DNA of 64,000 nt from NCBI GenBank assembly GCA_016213845.1, contig JACQZN010000017.1, positions 1 through 64,000 of the forward strand, given 5' to 3'. A program made the position numbers and the translations under genes. Shown here one piece after another: positions 1 through 8,540 of this stretch. The notes under the pieces were generated by a model that was not told the origin of the DNA, ran no database searches, and saw nothing but the letters and a program-made list of their open reading frames with translations. Each line of letters starts with the position of its first letter. Position 1 is the first letter of the stretch. The stretch comes from Candidatus Wallbacteria bacterium (lineage in GTDB: Bacteria; Muiribacteriota; UBA6191; JACPRK01).

Positions 1-420
1 GAAGGCATAAGGAGACGTGCGAGGCTTGAAGGCGCCGCCACGAAGGATGCGCACGCCGAAGCCCTTGAGGATGTCGGCGATCTCCAGGGTCTGCTCGCGA
101 CTCTCGACGGCGCAGGGTCCGGCCATGACCTCGAAGCGCGGGCCTCCGACGAGCACACCGTCGCCCAGGTCGATGATCGTGTTTTCCCGCTTGAACTCGC
201 GGGAGGCCAGCTTGTAGGGCTTCAGGACGGGAATGACCCGCTCGACGCCCGGCATGGCGTCCACGGGGTGGGCGTTGAGGATCTTCTCGTCGCCTATGGC
301 ACCCAGGAGGGTGCGGGCGATCCCCTTGGACAGATGCGGTGACATGCCCAGCTCGGTGATGCGGGTGACTACGGCCTGGACCTGTTCCTCGCTGGCGTCG
401 TGCTTGAAGACGATGATCAT
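1..420 (-). CDS. aroF: DAHP synthase, type I-beta (partial, 3' end outside window)
   Basis: This is 3-deoxy-7-phosphoheptulonate synthase, which condenses phosphoenolpyruvate and erythrose 4-phosphate in the first step of the shikimate pathway in the cytoplasm. The 140 visible residues hold an N-terminal ferredoxin-like regulatory domain (about 1-65), as in the allosteric I-beta class. They continue into the barrel with MAGPCAVES and LRGGAFKPRTSPYAF, which are PEP-binding family motifs. The start ATG at 420 has GAGGT about 9 nt upstream. The gene lies 18 nt after the Rossmann protein at 439-2139, so it is probably the third gene of the leucine dehydrogenase operon. The reading frame stays open to base 1, so the C-terminal part is not visible. 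The identification is firm; the symbol is a family-level guess, as aroF/aroG naming varies. Confidence 0.93.
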   Translation of the reverse strand, partial: MIIVFKHDASEEQVQAVVTRITELGMSPHLSKGIARTLLGAIGDEKILNAHPVDAMPGVERVIPVLKPYKLASREFKRENTIIDLGDGVLVGGPRFEVMAGPCAVESREQTLEIADILKGFGVRILRGGAFKPRTSPYAF

Positions 421-438
421 TTGGCGTGGACCTCGCGG

Positions 439-2139
439 TCAGTTCTTCATGCGGCTGCCCTTCTCCTCGCGGATGAAGAGCCAGCTTGCGATCTTGCCCG
501 GCTGTATCGCCGGGTCCCGGAACCAGTAGTTGTGATTGCGCTCGTAGCGGGAGGACGAGTCATTGGGGGGGATGGAGCTCATCTCCCGCAGGATCTCGTG
601 AAATCGCGCGTGCCAGCGCTCGAAGTTGCGCAGTCGCAGGTCCACCCAGCCGTCTTCGGCCCAGAGCTCGATGCGCTCTGGCGACACTGTGAGCTCGGCG
701 TCGTCGGTAGGCACCTTGACCGAGCGTCCGCGCAGCAGGCGGTTTCCTTCCGCCAGGAGGATGGGGATTCCGATGCTGACGATGCGCGCACGCAGGTCTG
801 CGTCGCTCGAGACCACCTGGCAGACGCGCTCCTGCAGCACCGAGGGCGAGGCGTCAGCGGCGGCCTGCAGGGTGCCGAAGGCGCGTTTGAGAAGATAGGC
901 CTCGAAGAGGACCTTGGAGAGTTTCGGGGGGCCCAGGTTCTCGAAGGCGATGCTGTCGACGCGGTGCTCGTCCTCCAGCCGGCGCATCGCGGCCAGCGCC
1001 GATTCGCGCAGCGCGCCCGCGCGATAGGTCGGCCCCATCGAGGCCTGGTCGAGCGCGTTGATGACGTCGTGGCCCGTGTTGCCGCCCTTGATCTCGAAGA
1101 TGACGTTCCTGGCGATCTCCTCGGGGGTGACGTACTCCATCTGGTCCACTGCCGTGATGGCCTCGAACTCCCCGCGGCTGAAGACGCCGTTCTCGCCCGT
1201 GTCGATGAAGACCGATTCGAGCGTTTTCGTGGGGCGCGCCGCGAGCGCCTTCTCCAGCGCAGCAGGCGCCGCCGAACTGAATCGCTCTCCCAGCTCCACG
1301 GCATCGGCCATTTCGACTTGCTCCAGCGCCACCGGCCGGCCGCCCTTGAGGACCGGGCCGTACCCGATCTGCTTCCACGCGATCGCCGCGGTCGGCTTCA
1401 CTTCCTTGATGATCGGAGCGCCGGGAGTGCGGGCCATCAGGAACAGCAAGAGCGTGTGGGCGCCGGCCAGCGCGGACTTGGAGAGCAGAACCCGCGACGG
1501 CTTCTCCTCGCTGTGCGTGTACGGGATGTTGAGCCCCATGCCACCCGTGCCGCTGGTACCGATCTTGACGTAGAAGCGCGTTCCGCCCTCGAGCATCGAG
1601 TTGAACAGCACCTGCACGTGCCGGATGAGCTGCGGCACGTAGCTGGCCGCCAGGTGCCGCTCCACGGCCTCGCGAGCCTCGGCGGGCCGCTCGTCGAATG
1701 TCCGCAGGACGTGGCGCGTGGAGCGATAGACGTCCTGGTAGGCGACGATGGTCGCCAGGTTGATGCAGTCGACGATGATGTGCGGCCGGTATCGCATGAT
1801 GACCCGGTAGAGGAAGGTTTGCCGCAACAGCTCGGATTTAAGCTCGTCGAACAGGTCCGCGAGGAGCCCTCGCCTGGCCGCCTCGTCGTCCAGCAGCTCG
1901 CGGCGGTCGGAGTCTTTGTGCTCGTAGCGGGCGAGCACGTCGCCCCACTCGCCCGCCAGGTCGGTCGCCCCGCCAGGGAACTCCACCTCCAGCTGGGCGA
2001 GCGCCTCCTTGGTCTGCCATTCCCAGCGGCTCGAGACGATGATCTGGGCAGGCCGCTCTTCCATGAACTCCCGGCAGATGGCCGAACCGACCTGCCCCCA
2101 ACCGCCCAGGACCAGGATGCGTTTGCCCTTGATTTCCAC
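439..2139 (-). CDS. Large NAD(P)-binding Rossmann-fold protein, function unknown
   Basis: A 566-residue protein opens with a beta-strand and glycine-rich loop, RILVLGGWGQVGSAI (about 7-21), typical of NAD(P)-binding Rossmann folds of the SDR/saccharopine-dehydrogenase-like group. No SDR YxxxK catalytic motif is obvious, and the length is about twice that of a classical SDR. A central segment, YVKIGTSGTGGMGLNIPYTH, looks like a conserved substrate loop. The start is GTG at 2139 with GAGGA 6-7 nt upstream, one base after the leucine dehydrogenase stop. It therefore sits inside an operon of leucine dehydrogenase, this protein and DAHP synthase. An oxidoreductase or epimerase-like role in amino-acid or shikimate-linked metabolism is inference only. 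Confidence 0.75.
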   Translation of the reverse strand: MEIKGKRILVLGGWGQVGSAICREFMEERPAQIIVSSRWEWQTKEALAQLEVEFPGGATDLAGEWGDVLARYEHKDSDRRELLDDEAARRGLLADLFDELKSELLRQTFLYRVIMRYRPHIIVDCINLATIVAYQDVYRSTRHVLRTFDERPAEAREAVERHLAASYVPQLIRHVQVLFNSMLEGGTRFYVKIGTSGTGGMGLNIPYTHSEEKPSRVLLSKSALAGAHTLLLFLMARTPGAPIIKEVKPTAAIAWKQIGYGPVLKGGRPVALEQVEMADAVELGERFSSAAPAALEKALAARPTKTLESVFIDTGENGVFSRGEFEAITAVDQMEYVTPEEIARNVIFEIKGGNTGHDVINALDQASMGPTYRAGALRESALAAMRRLEDEHRVDSIAFENLGPPKLSKVLFEAYLLKRAFGTLQAAADASPSVLQERVCQVVSSDADLRARIVSIGIPILLAEGNRLLRGRSVKVPTDDAELTVSPERIELWAEDGWVDLRLRNFERWHARFHEILREMSSIPPNDSSSRYERNHNYWFRDPAIQPGKIASWLFIREEKGSRMKN

Positions 2140-2140
2140 G

Positions 2141-3214
2141 TCAGTTCCTCTTGAGGTAAGTCCGGCTCACTTCGCGGATGAGCCGGATGCGGTCCTCGGC
2201 GACGTGATTGGCGGCCTGATAGGTCGGGATGTTTTCGCGGCGGGACATCTGCACGATGCTGGTGATGGCCTGGAAGAGCTGGCCGACCTTCTGCATCGCC
2301 CGTTCGCGGTTGTAGCCGTGTAGCTCCTCGTAGACGTTGAGGAGTCCGCCGGCGTTGATGACGAAGTCGGGGGCGTAGAGGATGCCCTTCTGGTGAAGGA
2401 GGTCGCCGTGGCGCTCGTGCTCGAGCTGGTTGTTGGCCGCGCCGGCGATGATCTTGCACTTCAGGCGGTTGATGGTCTGGTCATTGATCACCGCGCCCAC
2501 GGCGCACGGGGCGAAGATCTCGCAGTCGACTCCGTAGATGTCCTCCGGCTTCACCGTCTCCACGTTGAAGTCGCGGACCACGCGCTCCAGGTTCTCGCCG
2601 CTGACGTCCGTGGCGACCACCCTGCCGCCTTCCTTATAGACGTGCTTGGCCAGGTTGTAACCGACACTGCCGGTGCCCTGGATGGCGACGGTCTTGCCGT
2701 TGAGAGAAGCGTCCCCGAAGACCTCCTTGCAGCAGGCCTTCAGCCCCGTGTAGACGCCGTAAGCCGTCACGGGAGAGGGGTCGCCGCTGCCGCCCTTGGA
2801 GGCAAGCAGCCCGGTCACGTAGCGCGTCTCGACGCTGATGTGATCCATGTCCCAGATGTTCGTCCCCATGTCCTCGGCCGTGATGTAGCGGCCGTGGAGA
2901 CTTTCGACGGCCCGACCGAAGGCGCGCAGCAGCGCCTCGGATTTCTGCTGCTTTGGGTCTCCGATGATGACCGCCTTGCCGCCGCCCAGGTTCAGGCCCG
3001 CGGCGGCCGCCTTGTAGGTCATGCCCTTGGCCAGGCGGAGCACGTCGGTGAGAGCTTCCTCTTCCGACTTGTACGGCCACATCCGGACGCCGCCGAGTGC
3101 GGGTCCCAGAGTCGTCGAGTGGATGGCGATGATGGCCTTCAGTCCGGTCGGCTTGTCGAACCAGAAATCGACCTGTTCGTAGCCGTCGGCCGAGACCATT
3201 TCGAAGACGCCCAT
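2141..3214 (-). CDS. Leucine dehydrogenase (Glu/Leu/Phe/Val dehydrogenase family)
   Basis: This cytoplasmic NAD-dependent enzyme deaminates branched-chain amino acids to 2-oxo acids, or runs in reverse. The 357-residue length matches leucine dehydrogenases rather than the longer glutamate dehydrogenases. The family signature GLNLGGGKAVIIGDP contains Lys80, and a second lysine is at position 68 (KGMTYKAAAAG); both match the catalytic lysine positions described for bacterial leucine dehydrogenases. A C-terminal Rossmann domain follows, with GTGSVGYNLAKHVYKEGG around residues 180-197. The start ATG at 3214 has GGAGG 8 nt upstream. A promoter with -10 TATAGT lies at 3306-3334. It is the first gene of an operon with a Rossmann protein and DAHP synthase. 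Valine or phenylalanine specificity cannot be excluded. Confidence 0.93.
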   Translation of the reverse strand: MGVFEMVSADGYEQVDFWFDKPTGLKAIIAIHSTTLGPALGGVRMWPYKSEEEALTDVLRLAKGMTYKAAAAGLNLGGGKAVIIGDPKQQKSEALLRAFGRAVESLHGRYITAEDMGTNIWDMDHISVETRYVTGLLASKGGSGDPSPVTAYGVYTGLKACCKEVFGDASLNGKTVAIQGTGSVGYNLAKHVYKEGGRVVATDVSGENLERVVRDFNVETVKPEDIYGVDCEIFAPCAVGAVINDQTINRLKCKIIAGAANNQLEHERHGDLLHQKGILYAPDFVINAGGLLNVYEELHGYNRERAMQKVGQLFQAITSIVQMSRRENIPTYQAANHVAEDRIRLIREVSRTYLKRN

Positions 3215-3305
3215 TGCGAGTCCTCCCTCGAGGGGTCGAAACGGTCCTCACTATCGAGCCCGCAGCCGCCCCGAAGAACGACCGGAAGGCCTGGCGGGAC
3301 GCGGC

Positions 3306-3334
3306 ACTATAGCACTCACCGACCGCGAATGCAA
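3306..3334 (-). promoter_or_regulatory. Promoter of the leucine dehydrogenase operon
   Basis: On the minus strand the -35 TTGCAT (3329-3334) is separated by exactly 17 bp from -10 TATAGT (3306-3311). The spacer ends in TGC, an extended -10 element. Transcription would start near 3299, giving a leader of about 85 nt. Confidence 0.65.
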
Positions 3335-3403
3335 CCCGCGTTCCCCGCTCCTGCTGGGGCCCGGCAAAGTCTCGAGCCCGGAGGCGGTAAACGGGGACAG
3401 CCT

Positions 3404-3457
3404 CCGGAAGCCCGCTTTAAGCTTGGCAGTCGTCCGGTCGGCCGGCCGGGCTTCCGG
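3404..3457. repeat. 11-bp perfect inverted repeat between divergent promoters
   Basis: CCGGAAGCCCG at 3404-3414 is exactly complementary to 3447-3457, with a 32-nt loop. It could be a regulator site or a relic of a repeat. It lacks a T-run, so a simple terminator is unlikely. Confidence 0.45.
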
Positions 3458-3514
3458 TGCCTGGACCCGATTTCCGACGACTTTGCCGTTGCCCTGCCGG
3501 CCCCTGCAAGCGGG

Positions 3515-3543
3515 TTGACAGAGATGGCCCGTTGACATAGGAT
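3515..3543 (+). promoter_or_regulatory. Promoter of the acyl-CoA dehydrogenase gene
   Basis: A perfect -35 TTGACA (3515-3520), a 17-bp spacer and -10 TAGGAT (3538-3543). The start site would be near 3550, giving a leader of about 25 nt that contains the AAGGAG ribosome binding site. Confidence 0.7.
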
Positions 3544-3575
3544 GCGGGCCCATCTTTTTTAAGGAGTGCATCCCG

Positions 3576-4730
3576 ATGACGAGCCCGTATGGTCTGACAG
3601 AAGAGCAGGAAATGCTGCGCGACTCGGTCCGCGATTTCGCAGACGTAGAGATCGCCCCCATCGCCAGCGACATCGATCGCCGAGAAGAGCTGCCGCTGGC
3701 TCTGCTGAAGAAGATGGCGGAGCTCAACCTCCTGGGGCTCGAGGTCCCGGAGGCCTACGGCGGTGCCGGCGCCGACATGGTGAGCTACGCGCTCGCCATC
3801 GAGGAGGTCACGCGCGCCTCAGCCTCCATCGGCCTGACGATGGCCGCCCACAACGGCCTGGTCGTTTCGCCGATCCTGATGTTCGGCAACGAACCTCAGA
3901 AGAAGAAGTACCTTCCTCCCCTGGCTCGCGGTGAAGTGCTCGGATGCTTCTGCCTGACCGAGCCCCAGGCCGGCAGCGACGCTGGCGGCACGCAGACAAC
4001 GGCCGTGAAGCGCGGGGACAAGTGGATCGTCAACGGCCGCAAAATCTACATTACCAACGGCGGTTACGCCAAGACGGCCGTCCTGACGGCGGTGACGACG
4101 CCGGGCGCCGGCACCAAGGGCATCTCGAGCTTCATCGCCGATTGCGACCAGCCCGGCTTCGTCATCGGAACCACCGAGAAGAAGAAGCTGGGAATGCGCG
4201 CCTCGAACACCGTGGAGATCCTTTTCCAGGATCTGGAAGTGCCCGCGGAGAACTTGCTGGGAAACGAGGGCGACGGCTTCAAGAACTTCATGCGCACGCT
4301 GGACGGCGGGCGCATCGGAATTGGCGCGATGGGCGTCGGCATCGGACAGGCGGCGCTCGACGCCGCCGTCAAGTACTCGCGCGAGCGCAAGCAGTTCGGC
4401 AAACCGATCGGCGAGTTCCAGGCCATCGCCCACATGGTGGCGAACATCGCGACCGACGTCGAGGCCGCCCGGTTGCTGGTGCTCCACGCGGCGCGCGCCA
4501 AGGATGCAGGGCTGCCCCACACGGTCCCGGCGTCCATGTGCAAGCTCTTCGCCTCCGAGGTCGCGATGCGGGCGTCGAACTCGGCCATCCAGATCCATGG
4601 GGGCTACGGCTTCACCGTCGACTATCCGGTGGAGCGCTACTTCCGGGACGCCAAGCTCCTCGAAATCGGCGAAGGGACTTCAGAGATCCAGCGACTGGTC
4701 ATAAGCCGGGAGCTGCTGAAGCTGGGCTGA
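3576..4730 (+). CDS. Acyl-CoA dehydrogenase (short/branched-chain type)
   Basis: This FAD enzyme introduces the alpha,beta double bond into acyl-CoA thioesters and passes electrons to ETF, in fatty-acid or branched-chain amino-acid breakdown. The 384-residue length is usual for the family. Signature 1, [12 protein letters not shown] (about residues 126-137), and the C-terminal [20 protein letters not shown] are present. Glu366 in [11 protein letters not shown] occupies the catalytic-base position of the short-chain/butyryl-CoA type. AAGGAG lies 10 nt before the ATG. It is divergent from leucine dehydrogenase. Both would fit leucine or branched-chain catabolism (isovaleryl- or butyryl-CoA as substrate), but that link is inference. 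The downstream gene radC converges on it. Confidence 0.95.
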   Translation: MTSPYGLTEEQEMLRDSVRDFADVEIAPIASDIDRREELPLALLKKMAELNLLGLEVPEAYGGAGADMVSYALAIEEVTRASASIGLTMAAHNGLVVSPILMFGNEPQKKKYLPPLARGEVLGCFCLTEPQAGSDAGGTQTTAVKRGDKWIVNGRKIYITNGGYAKTAVLTAVTTPGAGTKGISSFIADCDQPGFVIGTTEKKKLGMRASNTVEILFQDLEVPAENLLGNEGDGFKNFMRTLDGGRIGIGAMGVGIGQAALDAAVKYSRERKQFGKPIGEFQAIAHMVANIATDVEAARLLVLHAARAKDAGLPHTVPASMCKLFASEVAMRASNSAIQIHGGYGFTVDYPVERYFRDAKLLEIGEGTSEIQRLVISRELLKLG

Positions 4731-4779
4731 GCGGGGGGGCGCCGACGGACGTTCCTCGCAATCGGATCGGCCCGGCGGG

Positions 4780-5478
4780 TCACGGGAGGGCCTTCGGCAT
4801 CAGCCCGCTGTCCTGGAAGCTCACGAACCCCTCGTCGCCGACGATCACGTGGTCGACGACCGGAATGCCCAGGATGTCGCCGGAACGCACCAGCTTGTGT
4901 GTGACCGCGACGTCCTCGGGGCTAGGGCTCGGGTCCCCGGAGGGGTGGTTGTGCGCCAGGATGACCGAGGCCGCCCCTTCCTGGATGGCCTCGGCGAAGA
5001 CCTCGCGGGGATGGACGATGCTGGCGCTGAGACTGCCCACGCTCACCTGGCGGATGGCGCGCGCTCGCCCCTTCGTGTCCAGGCAGAGCACTGAGAACAC
5101 TTCCTTTCGCTGGAGACGAAGCACCGGCACCAGAAGTCTGGCGGCGTCGGCCGAGGACGTGATCGGAGTCACCAGACCCACCGACTCCTCCGACAAGCGG
5201 CGGACCAGCTCGAAGACGGCCATCAGCTTGGCAGCGCGCCCGGCGTCCAGGCCGCTCAGTTCCACCAGGCGGGCAAGCGAGCAGCGCGCCAATCGCGCCA
5301 GCGCCTCCCGGTTGCCCAGCAGTTCGCGGGCACCGTCAGCCTCGAGCGTGCCGGCGCTCAGCAGGAGCTCCCACAGTTCCGTCAGCGTCAAGGCTGCGGC
5401 GCCGCGGGTCAACAGGCGCTCCAGCGGCCGGTGGCCTCCCTCGAGGCGCGCCCCACGGGTGTTCTCGGAAGACGTCAT
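4780..5478 (-). CDS. radC: RadC family protein (JAMM/MPN domain)
   Basis: A 232-residue protein with the two-part RadC layout: an N-terminal helix-hairpin-helix region (about 15-85, RPLERLLTRGAAALTLTELW) and a C-terminal JAMM metalloprotease-like domain. The metal motif AHNHPSGDPSPSPED (from about residue 175) supplies His176, His178 and Asp182. The family was once linked to DNA repair; its actual biochemical role is unresolved. The gene converges with acyl-CoA dehydrogenase and is divergent from the pseudouridine synthase at 5542. There is no sign of degradation. Confidence 0.9.
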   Translation of the reverse strand: MTSSENTRGARLEGGHRPLERLLTRGAAALTLTELWELLLSAGTLEADGARELLGNREALARLARCSLARLVELSGLDAGRAAKLMAVFELVRRLSEESVGLVTPITSSADAARLLVPVLRLQRKEVFSVLCLDTKGRARAIRQVSVGSLSASIVHPREVFAEAIQEGAASVILAHNHPSGDPSPSPEDVAVTHKLVRSGDILGIPVVDHVIVGDEGFVSFQDSGLMPKALP

Positions 5479-5541
5479 CGGGCCGGCACGATACCCTGTA
5501 GCTCGGACGCGCGGGCCTTAAATGAACGCAAATCGACTGAA

Positions 5542-6495
5542 ATGAGCTCCTCGGATTGGTTCCGCTTCCCGTACGAAGGTCCCGACGGCATGCGCCTGGA
5601 CCACTACCTGCGGGAGCGATATCGCCCGTTTTCGCGCAGCGCCTGGAGTCGCCGAGTGCAGGCCGGCCAGGTGCTGGTAAACGGCCGCACCGTGCCACCC
5701 GCCCGTCGCATGCGGACGGGCGACACCCTCAGCATCGATCCGGCAGCGGCCGGTCCACCGCCCGACACCGGCGGCGTCGAGATTCTCTACGAAGACGAGT
5801 GGCTGGTCGCGGTCAACAAGGCTGCCGGAATCCTGGTGCATCCCGTCCGGCTGATGACCAGAGACACCGTGGTCGGGCAACTCTCGGAGCGGTGGCCGGG
5901 GATCATCCCATGCCACCGGCTGGACAAGCTGACGTCAGGGCTGGTCCTTCTGGCCAAGGACCTCGATACGCGGCGGGCGATGCAGACGGCCTTCGAGGAC
6001 GGCACCGTCGATAAGGAGTACCTGGCCCTGGTCGAAGGCGAACCCGAGGAGTCCTCGGGTGTCGTCGACCTCCCCCTGGGACGAGACCTGGCCTCCGCAG
6101 TCCGCATTCGCATGACCGTGCGTGCCGACGGCGATAGAAGTGTGACGCGCTGGGATGTCGTCGAGAGGTTGGGGACTCACACCCTTCTTCGCGTCTGCCC
6201 CGAAACGGGCCGCAAACACCAGATCCGCGCCCACCTGGCCTGGCTGGGCCACCCCATCCACGGCGATTTCCTCTACGGGCGCGAAGTCGACGTCGACTAC
6301 TTCGAGAACCGCGCGGTCAACCTCGCCCGCGACACCGAGCGCTGGCTGGCTCTCCACGCCCGCGCCCTGAGCACCGCGCACCCGAGGGTGCCTGGACGCC
6401 AACTGAAGCTGGAAGCGCCCTTGCCTCCGAGGTTCGAAGAGCTGCTCAGGGAAATGCGGGGGAGGAAGCTGGAGGAGGGAAGGCTGAGGCAGTAG
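5542..6495 (+). CDS. RluA-family 23S rRNA pseudouridine synthase
   Basis: This enzyme converts uridine to pseudouridine in RNA, most likely in 23S rRNA (RluA/RluC/RluD group). From the ATG at 5542 it is 317 residues long. An S4 RNA-binding domain covers about residues 17-65 (RVQAGQVLVNGRTVPPARRM). The catalytic domain carries CHRLDKLTSG with catalytic Asp128, followed by CPETGRKHQIRAHLA. The frame is open upstream to 5431, but those residues do not resemble the family and overlap radC, so 5542 is preferred. The stop codon is formed by the first unit of a heptanucleotide repeat array. Confidence 0.92.
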   Translation: MSSSDWFRFPYEGPDGMRLDHYLRERYRPFSRSAWSRRVQAGQVLVNGRTVPPARRMRTGDTLSIDPAAAGPPPDTGGVEILYEDEWLVAVNKAAGILVHPVRLMTRDTVVGQLSERWPGIIPCHRLDKLTSGLVLLAKDLDTRRAMQTAFEDGTVDKEYLALVEGEPEESSGVVDLPLGRDLASAVRIRMTVRADGDRSVTRWDVVERLGTHTLLRVCPETGRKHQIRAHLAWLGHPIHGDFLYGREVDVDYFENRAVNLARDTERWLALHARALSTAHPRVPGRQLKLEAPLPPRFEELLREMRGRKLEEGRLRQ

Positions 6496-6545
6496 CCAGT
6501 AGCCAGTAGCCAGTAGTCAGTAGTCAGTAGCCAGTAGTCAGTAGG
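6490..6545. repeat. Heptanucleotide tandem array, CAGTAGY x 8
   Basis: Eight contiguous 7-bp units CAGTAG(C/T/G) run from 6490 to 6545. The first unit supplies the stop codon of the pseudouridine synthase gene. The unit length and degeneracy resemble the short tandemly repeated repetitive sequences of filamentous cyanobacteria. Confidence 0.9.
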
Positions 6546-6615
6546 GGCGGGACGGGGCAACTTGCGATGACCGTGCCGGACGGACACGCTGCGTTTCGCC
6601 CCCCCACTAAGGCTT

Positions 6616-6713
6616 CCTGATCCCTGATCCCTGATCCCTGAAACCTGACTCCTGAAGCCTGAAGCCTCAAGCCTCAAGCCTCAAGCCTCAAGCCCCAAGC
6701 CTCGAGCCTGCTC
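6616..6713. repeat. Heptanucleotide tandem array, CCTGANN/CCTCAAG x 14
   Basis: Fourteen 7-bp units run from 6616 to 6713, drifting from CCTGATC through CCTGAAG to CCTCAAG. The array ends 2 bp before the stop codon of the leftward gene at 6716. With the 6490 array it nearly fills the space between two convergent genes. Confidence 0.9.
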
Positions 6714-6715
6714 CC

Positions 6716-7615
6716 TCAGCCCAGGTTCTGGACCAGATCGAGCAGCTTCTTGGCGACATCCAGCCGGGCCTTCAGGGCGGCGGCGTGGTCGTCGGGGTTT
6801 CCGCCGGCGGGGGGGCCGTCCAGGGCCTGCGCGCCGCTTTCGCCCTGCAGCTTCTGGACGATTCCCTTCAACACGGGGAGGTAGGACTGCGTGTCCTCGT
6901 CGCGCATCATCAGGTGAATCGCAACGGCACCAGCGAGCTGGTCGAAGAGGCTGCCAGGCTTGATGGCGACCTGGCCGCGATCGATATCGCCGGTGAGCTC
7001 CTCGAGCAAGTCGTTGGTGATGCCCGTGGAGTGGCGCTCGCTGAGCGGCGTGACGATCTTGATCTGGGCCCCCCAGAAGATCTTCCAGAACTGGTTGGGC
7101 GCCGTCATGGTCTTGTTGAAGAGGAAGCGAAGCTTCTTGGAGTACGCGGCAACCTTCAGCAGCCGCTGCTCCATCTTGGTCAGATAACCCGCGTCCGGAG
7201 TAGCGACCTCGGCCCCGGCGGGCGGCTGGAACGGCTTCTCGTTGAACGCCACGTAGAGCTCGGCCAGCTGGAGCTTCTCCTCCAGAGTGACTTTGCCGTC
7301 CTTGACCGCCTCGTAGACCTTCCCGAGCTCCTCGGCGGAGGGGTGGATCATGAGGTACGGCTCGCCGTAGAGGCCGGCGCTCTGGCTGAGGTTTCCCGAC
7401 GGGAGACGCTTGACCGTGAACTGCTCGGGCCGATCGGTCAGGGTCAGGTGGACGACCTGCGGCACTTTCATGAAGTAGCGCGTGGCCAGCGGATTCTGGC
7501 TGACGAGCGCCTCAGCGAAGACCTGGGCGCCTCCGTCGGCCGCCAGCGCGGCGTTGCCGGTGGTGAGAGCAACCGCGAGGATTACGATCCGGGCCGTGGG
7601 TTTCGTGTACATCAT
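6716..7615 (-). CDS. Exported protein of unknown function
   Basis: From the ATG at 7615 this is 299 residues with a clear signal peptide (MMYTKPTARIVILAVALT, cleavage near ALA-AD). The mature part is mostly helical and hydrophilic, with no motif I recognise. The start is set by GGAGGAG 7-8 nt upstream and by an excellent promoter at 7659-7687, which rules out the upstream in-frame codons to 7756. A second ATG follows at 7612. It is probably periplasmic. Confidence 0.75.
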   Translation of the reverse strand: MMYTKPTARIVILAVALTTGNAALAADGGAQVFAEALVSQNPLATRYFMKVPQVVHLTLTDRPEQFTVKRLPSGNLSQSAGLYGEPYLMIHPSAEELGKVYEAVKDGKVTLEEKLQLAELYVAFNEKPFQPPAGAEVATPDAGYLTKMEQRLLKVAAYSKKLRFLFNKTMTAPNQFWKIFWGAQIKIVTPLSERHSTGITNDLLEELTGDIDRGQVAIKPGSLFDQLAGAVAIHLMMRDEDTQSYLPVLKGIVQKLQGESGAQALDGPPAGGNPDDHAAALKARLDVAKKLLDLVQNLG

Positions 7616-7658
7616 GCAGCCACTCCTCCAGGGAACTCGAGCCCGTTTGGGCCGGCCG

Positions 7659-7687
7659 ATTATAGCAGCCGAGAAGCCTTTTCGCAA
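7659..7687 (-). promoter_or_regulatory. Promoter of the exported protein gene at 6716
   Basis: On the minus strand, TTGCGA (7682-7687), a 17-bp spacer ending in TGC, and a perfect -10 TATAAT (7659-7664). The start site would be near 7652, about 36 nt before the ATG at 7615. Confidence 0.78.
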
Positions 7688-7764
7688 GCGGCGATCCGGG
7701 CTAGTCCCGGAGCATGCGCCAGCGGTTGACGGCCGCCCTTCGAGGAGATAACGCACATGGCGTC

Positions 7765-8319
7765 ATGTCCCGTCTGGCTACGGTCGTCTTCCTTACACTA
7801 CTGGCGGCGAGCGCTCCGGGTTTCGCGCTCGAGCAGAATCTCCAGCCGGCCGAACCCGGACTGACGCGGCGGCTCCAGGAGGCGGCGCACCGTCGGGTGG
7901 AGGCGTTGACCCGGCCCGGGGGGCCGAAGGTCGACATCCGGCTCGGCGAGCCGACCCTGCGGGTGTTCACCAACGACCTCTACCATCCCGCCACCACGCG
8001 CTCTGGTCGCTACGCGGAGCCTCGCACGCCTTTCTCCGACGCCTCTTACCGAGCTCGGATCGATGTCAGGGTGACACTCCGCGGGGAAGACGGGAAGCTC
8101 CTGGCCGAACGCAGCTTCGTCGGAAAGGCGTCAAAACACGTGCGATTCCCCCCGCCCCACGCCTATCGCAGCTTCGACAGCGTCTGGGATGTCGGCCGGC
8201 GTCATGTCGGTTGCTCGTACTATCCCGAAGCGGAGCAGATGCTCCGCAAGGCGATCCATGACGCGCTCGACGAGGAAGCTTTGCTCTGGATAGCCTCGGC
8301 CGCGACCGCGCAGCCCTGA
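7765..8319 (+). CDS. Exported protein of unknown function
   Basis: From the ATG at 7765 this is 184 residues with a signal peptide (MSRLATVVFLTLLAASAPGF). The mature region has no recognised domain; two cysteines or fewer are visible and there is no transmembrane segment. The frame is open upstream to 7714, but the signal peptide argues for 7765; a GGAG sits about 16 nt before it, further than usual. The gene is divergent from the exported protein at 6716 and precedes the giant surface-protein gene by 222 bp. I do not recognise a function. Confidence 0.65.
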   Translation: MSRLATVVFLTLLAASAPGFALEQNLQPAEPGLTRRLQEAAHRRVEALTRPGGPKVDIRLGEPTLRVFTNDLYHPATTRSGRYAEPRTPFSDASYRARIDVRVTLRGEDGKLLAERSFVGKASKHVRFPPPHAYRSFDSVWDVGRRHVGCSYYPEAEQMLRKAIHDALDEEALLWIASAATAQP

Positions 8320-8497
8320 GCACTCCCGCGGCAGCCTGTTCCTGCTGCCATCGCGGCTCCCCCCGGCTACGCCCGAAGCCGGATTTCATGACGGGTCCGC
8401 GTTTGCGGCGTGCACAATTCTGTGACGCGGGTACCCGGAGCTTGACTCGCGACGGCTCGGGGTGAGAGCATTGGGGTCCACTCAGTCAGGGGGATTT

Positions 8498-8518
8498 CCG
8501 TCGCGCAGGCGGCGACGG
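8498..8518. other. Hairpin in the leader of the giant surface-protein gene
   Basis: CCGTCGC (8498-8504) pairs with GCGACGG (8512-8518) across a 7-nt loop, 22 nt before the ATG at 8541. It could affect translation of this gene, which has no strong ribosome binding site. No riboswitch class was recognised. Confidence 0.35.
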
Positions 8519-8540
8519 TTGTCGTGTTCTCGAGATACCC

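Larger units (their letters stand above)
3215..3575. other. 361-bp divergent intergenic region with two promoters and an inverted repeat
   Basis: This gene-free stretch separates leucine dehydrogenase (leftward) from acyl-CoA dehydrogenase (rightward). It holds one sigma70-like promoter for each gene (3306-3334 leftward, 3515-3543 rightward). It also holds an 11-bp inverted repeat, CCGGAAGCCCG at 3404-3414 and its exact complement at 3447-3457, with a 32-nt loop between the two promoters. No credible short gene was seen in it. Confidence 0.7.

Noticed and set aside
400-2154. Long plus-strand frame (584 codons) opposite the Rossmann protein gene
   Set aside because: It is rich in Arg/Ala/Asp and has no family resemblance; GC-rich genes give long antisense frames. 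The minus-strand product has a recognisable domain and a ribosome site.
6490-6713. Possible CRISPR array at the heptamer repeats
   Set aside because: The units are 7 bp without spacers and no cas genes are present.
7616-7756. Upstream extension of the exported protein at 6716
   Set aside because: It runs through a strong promoter and removes the signal peptide from the N-terminus.
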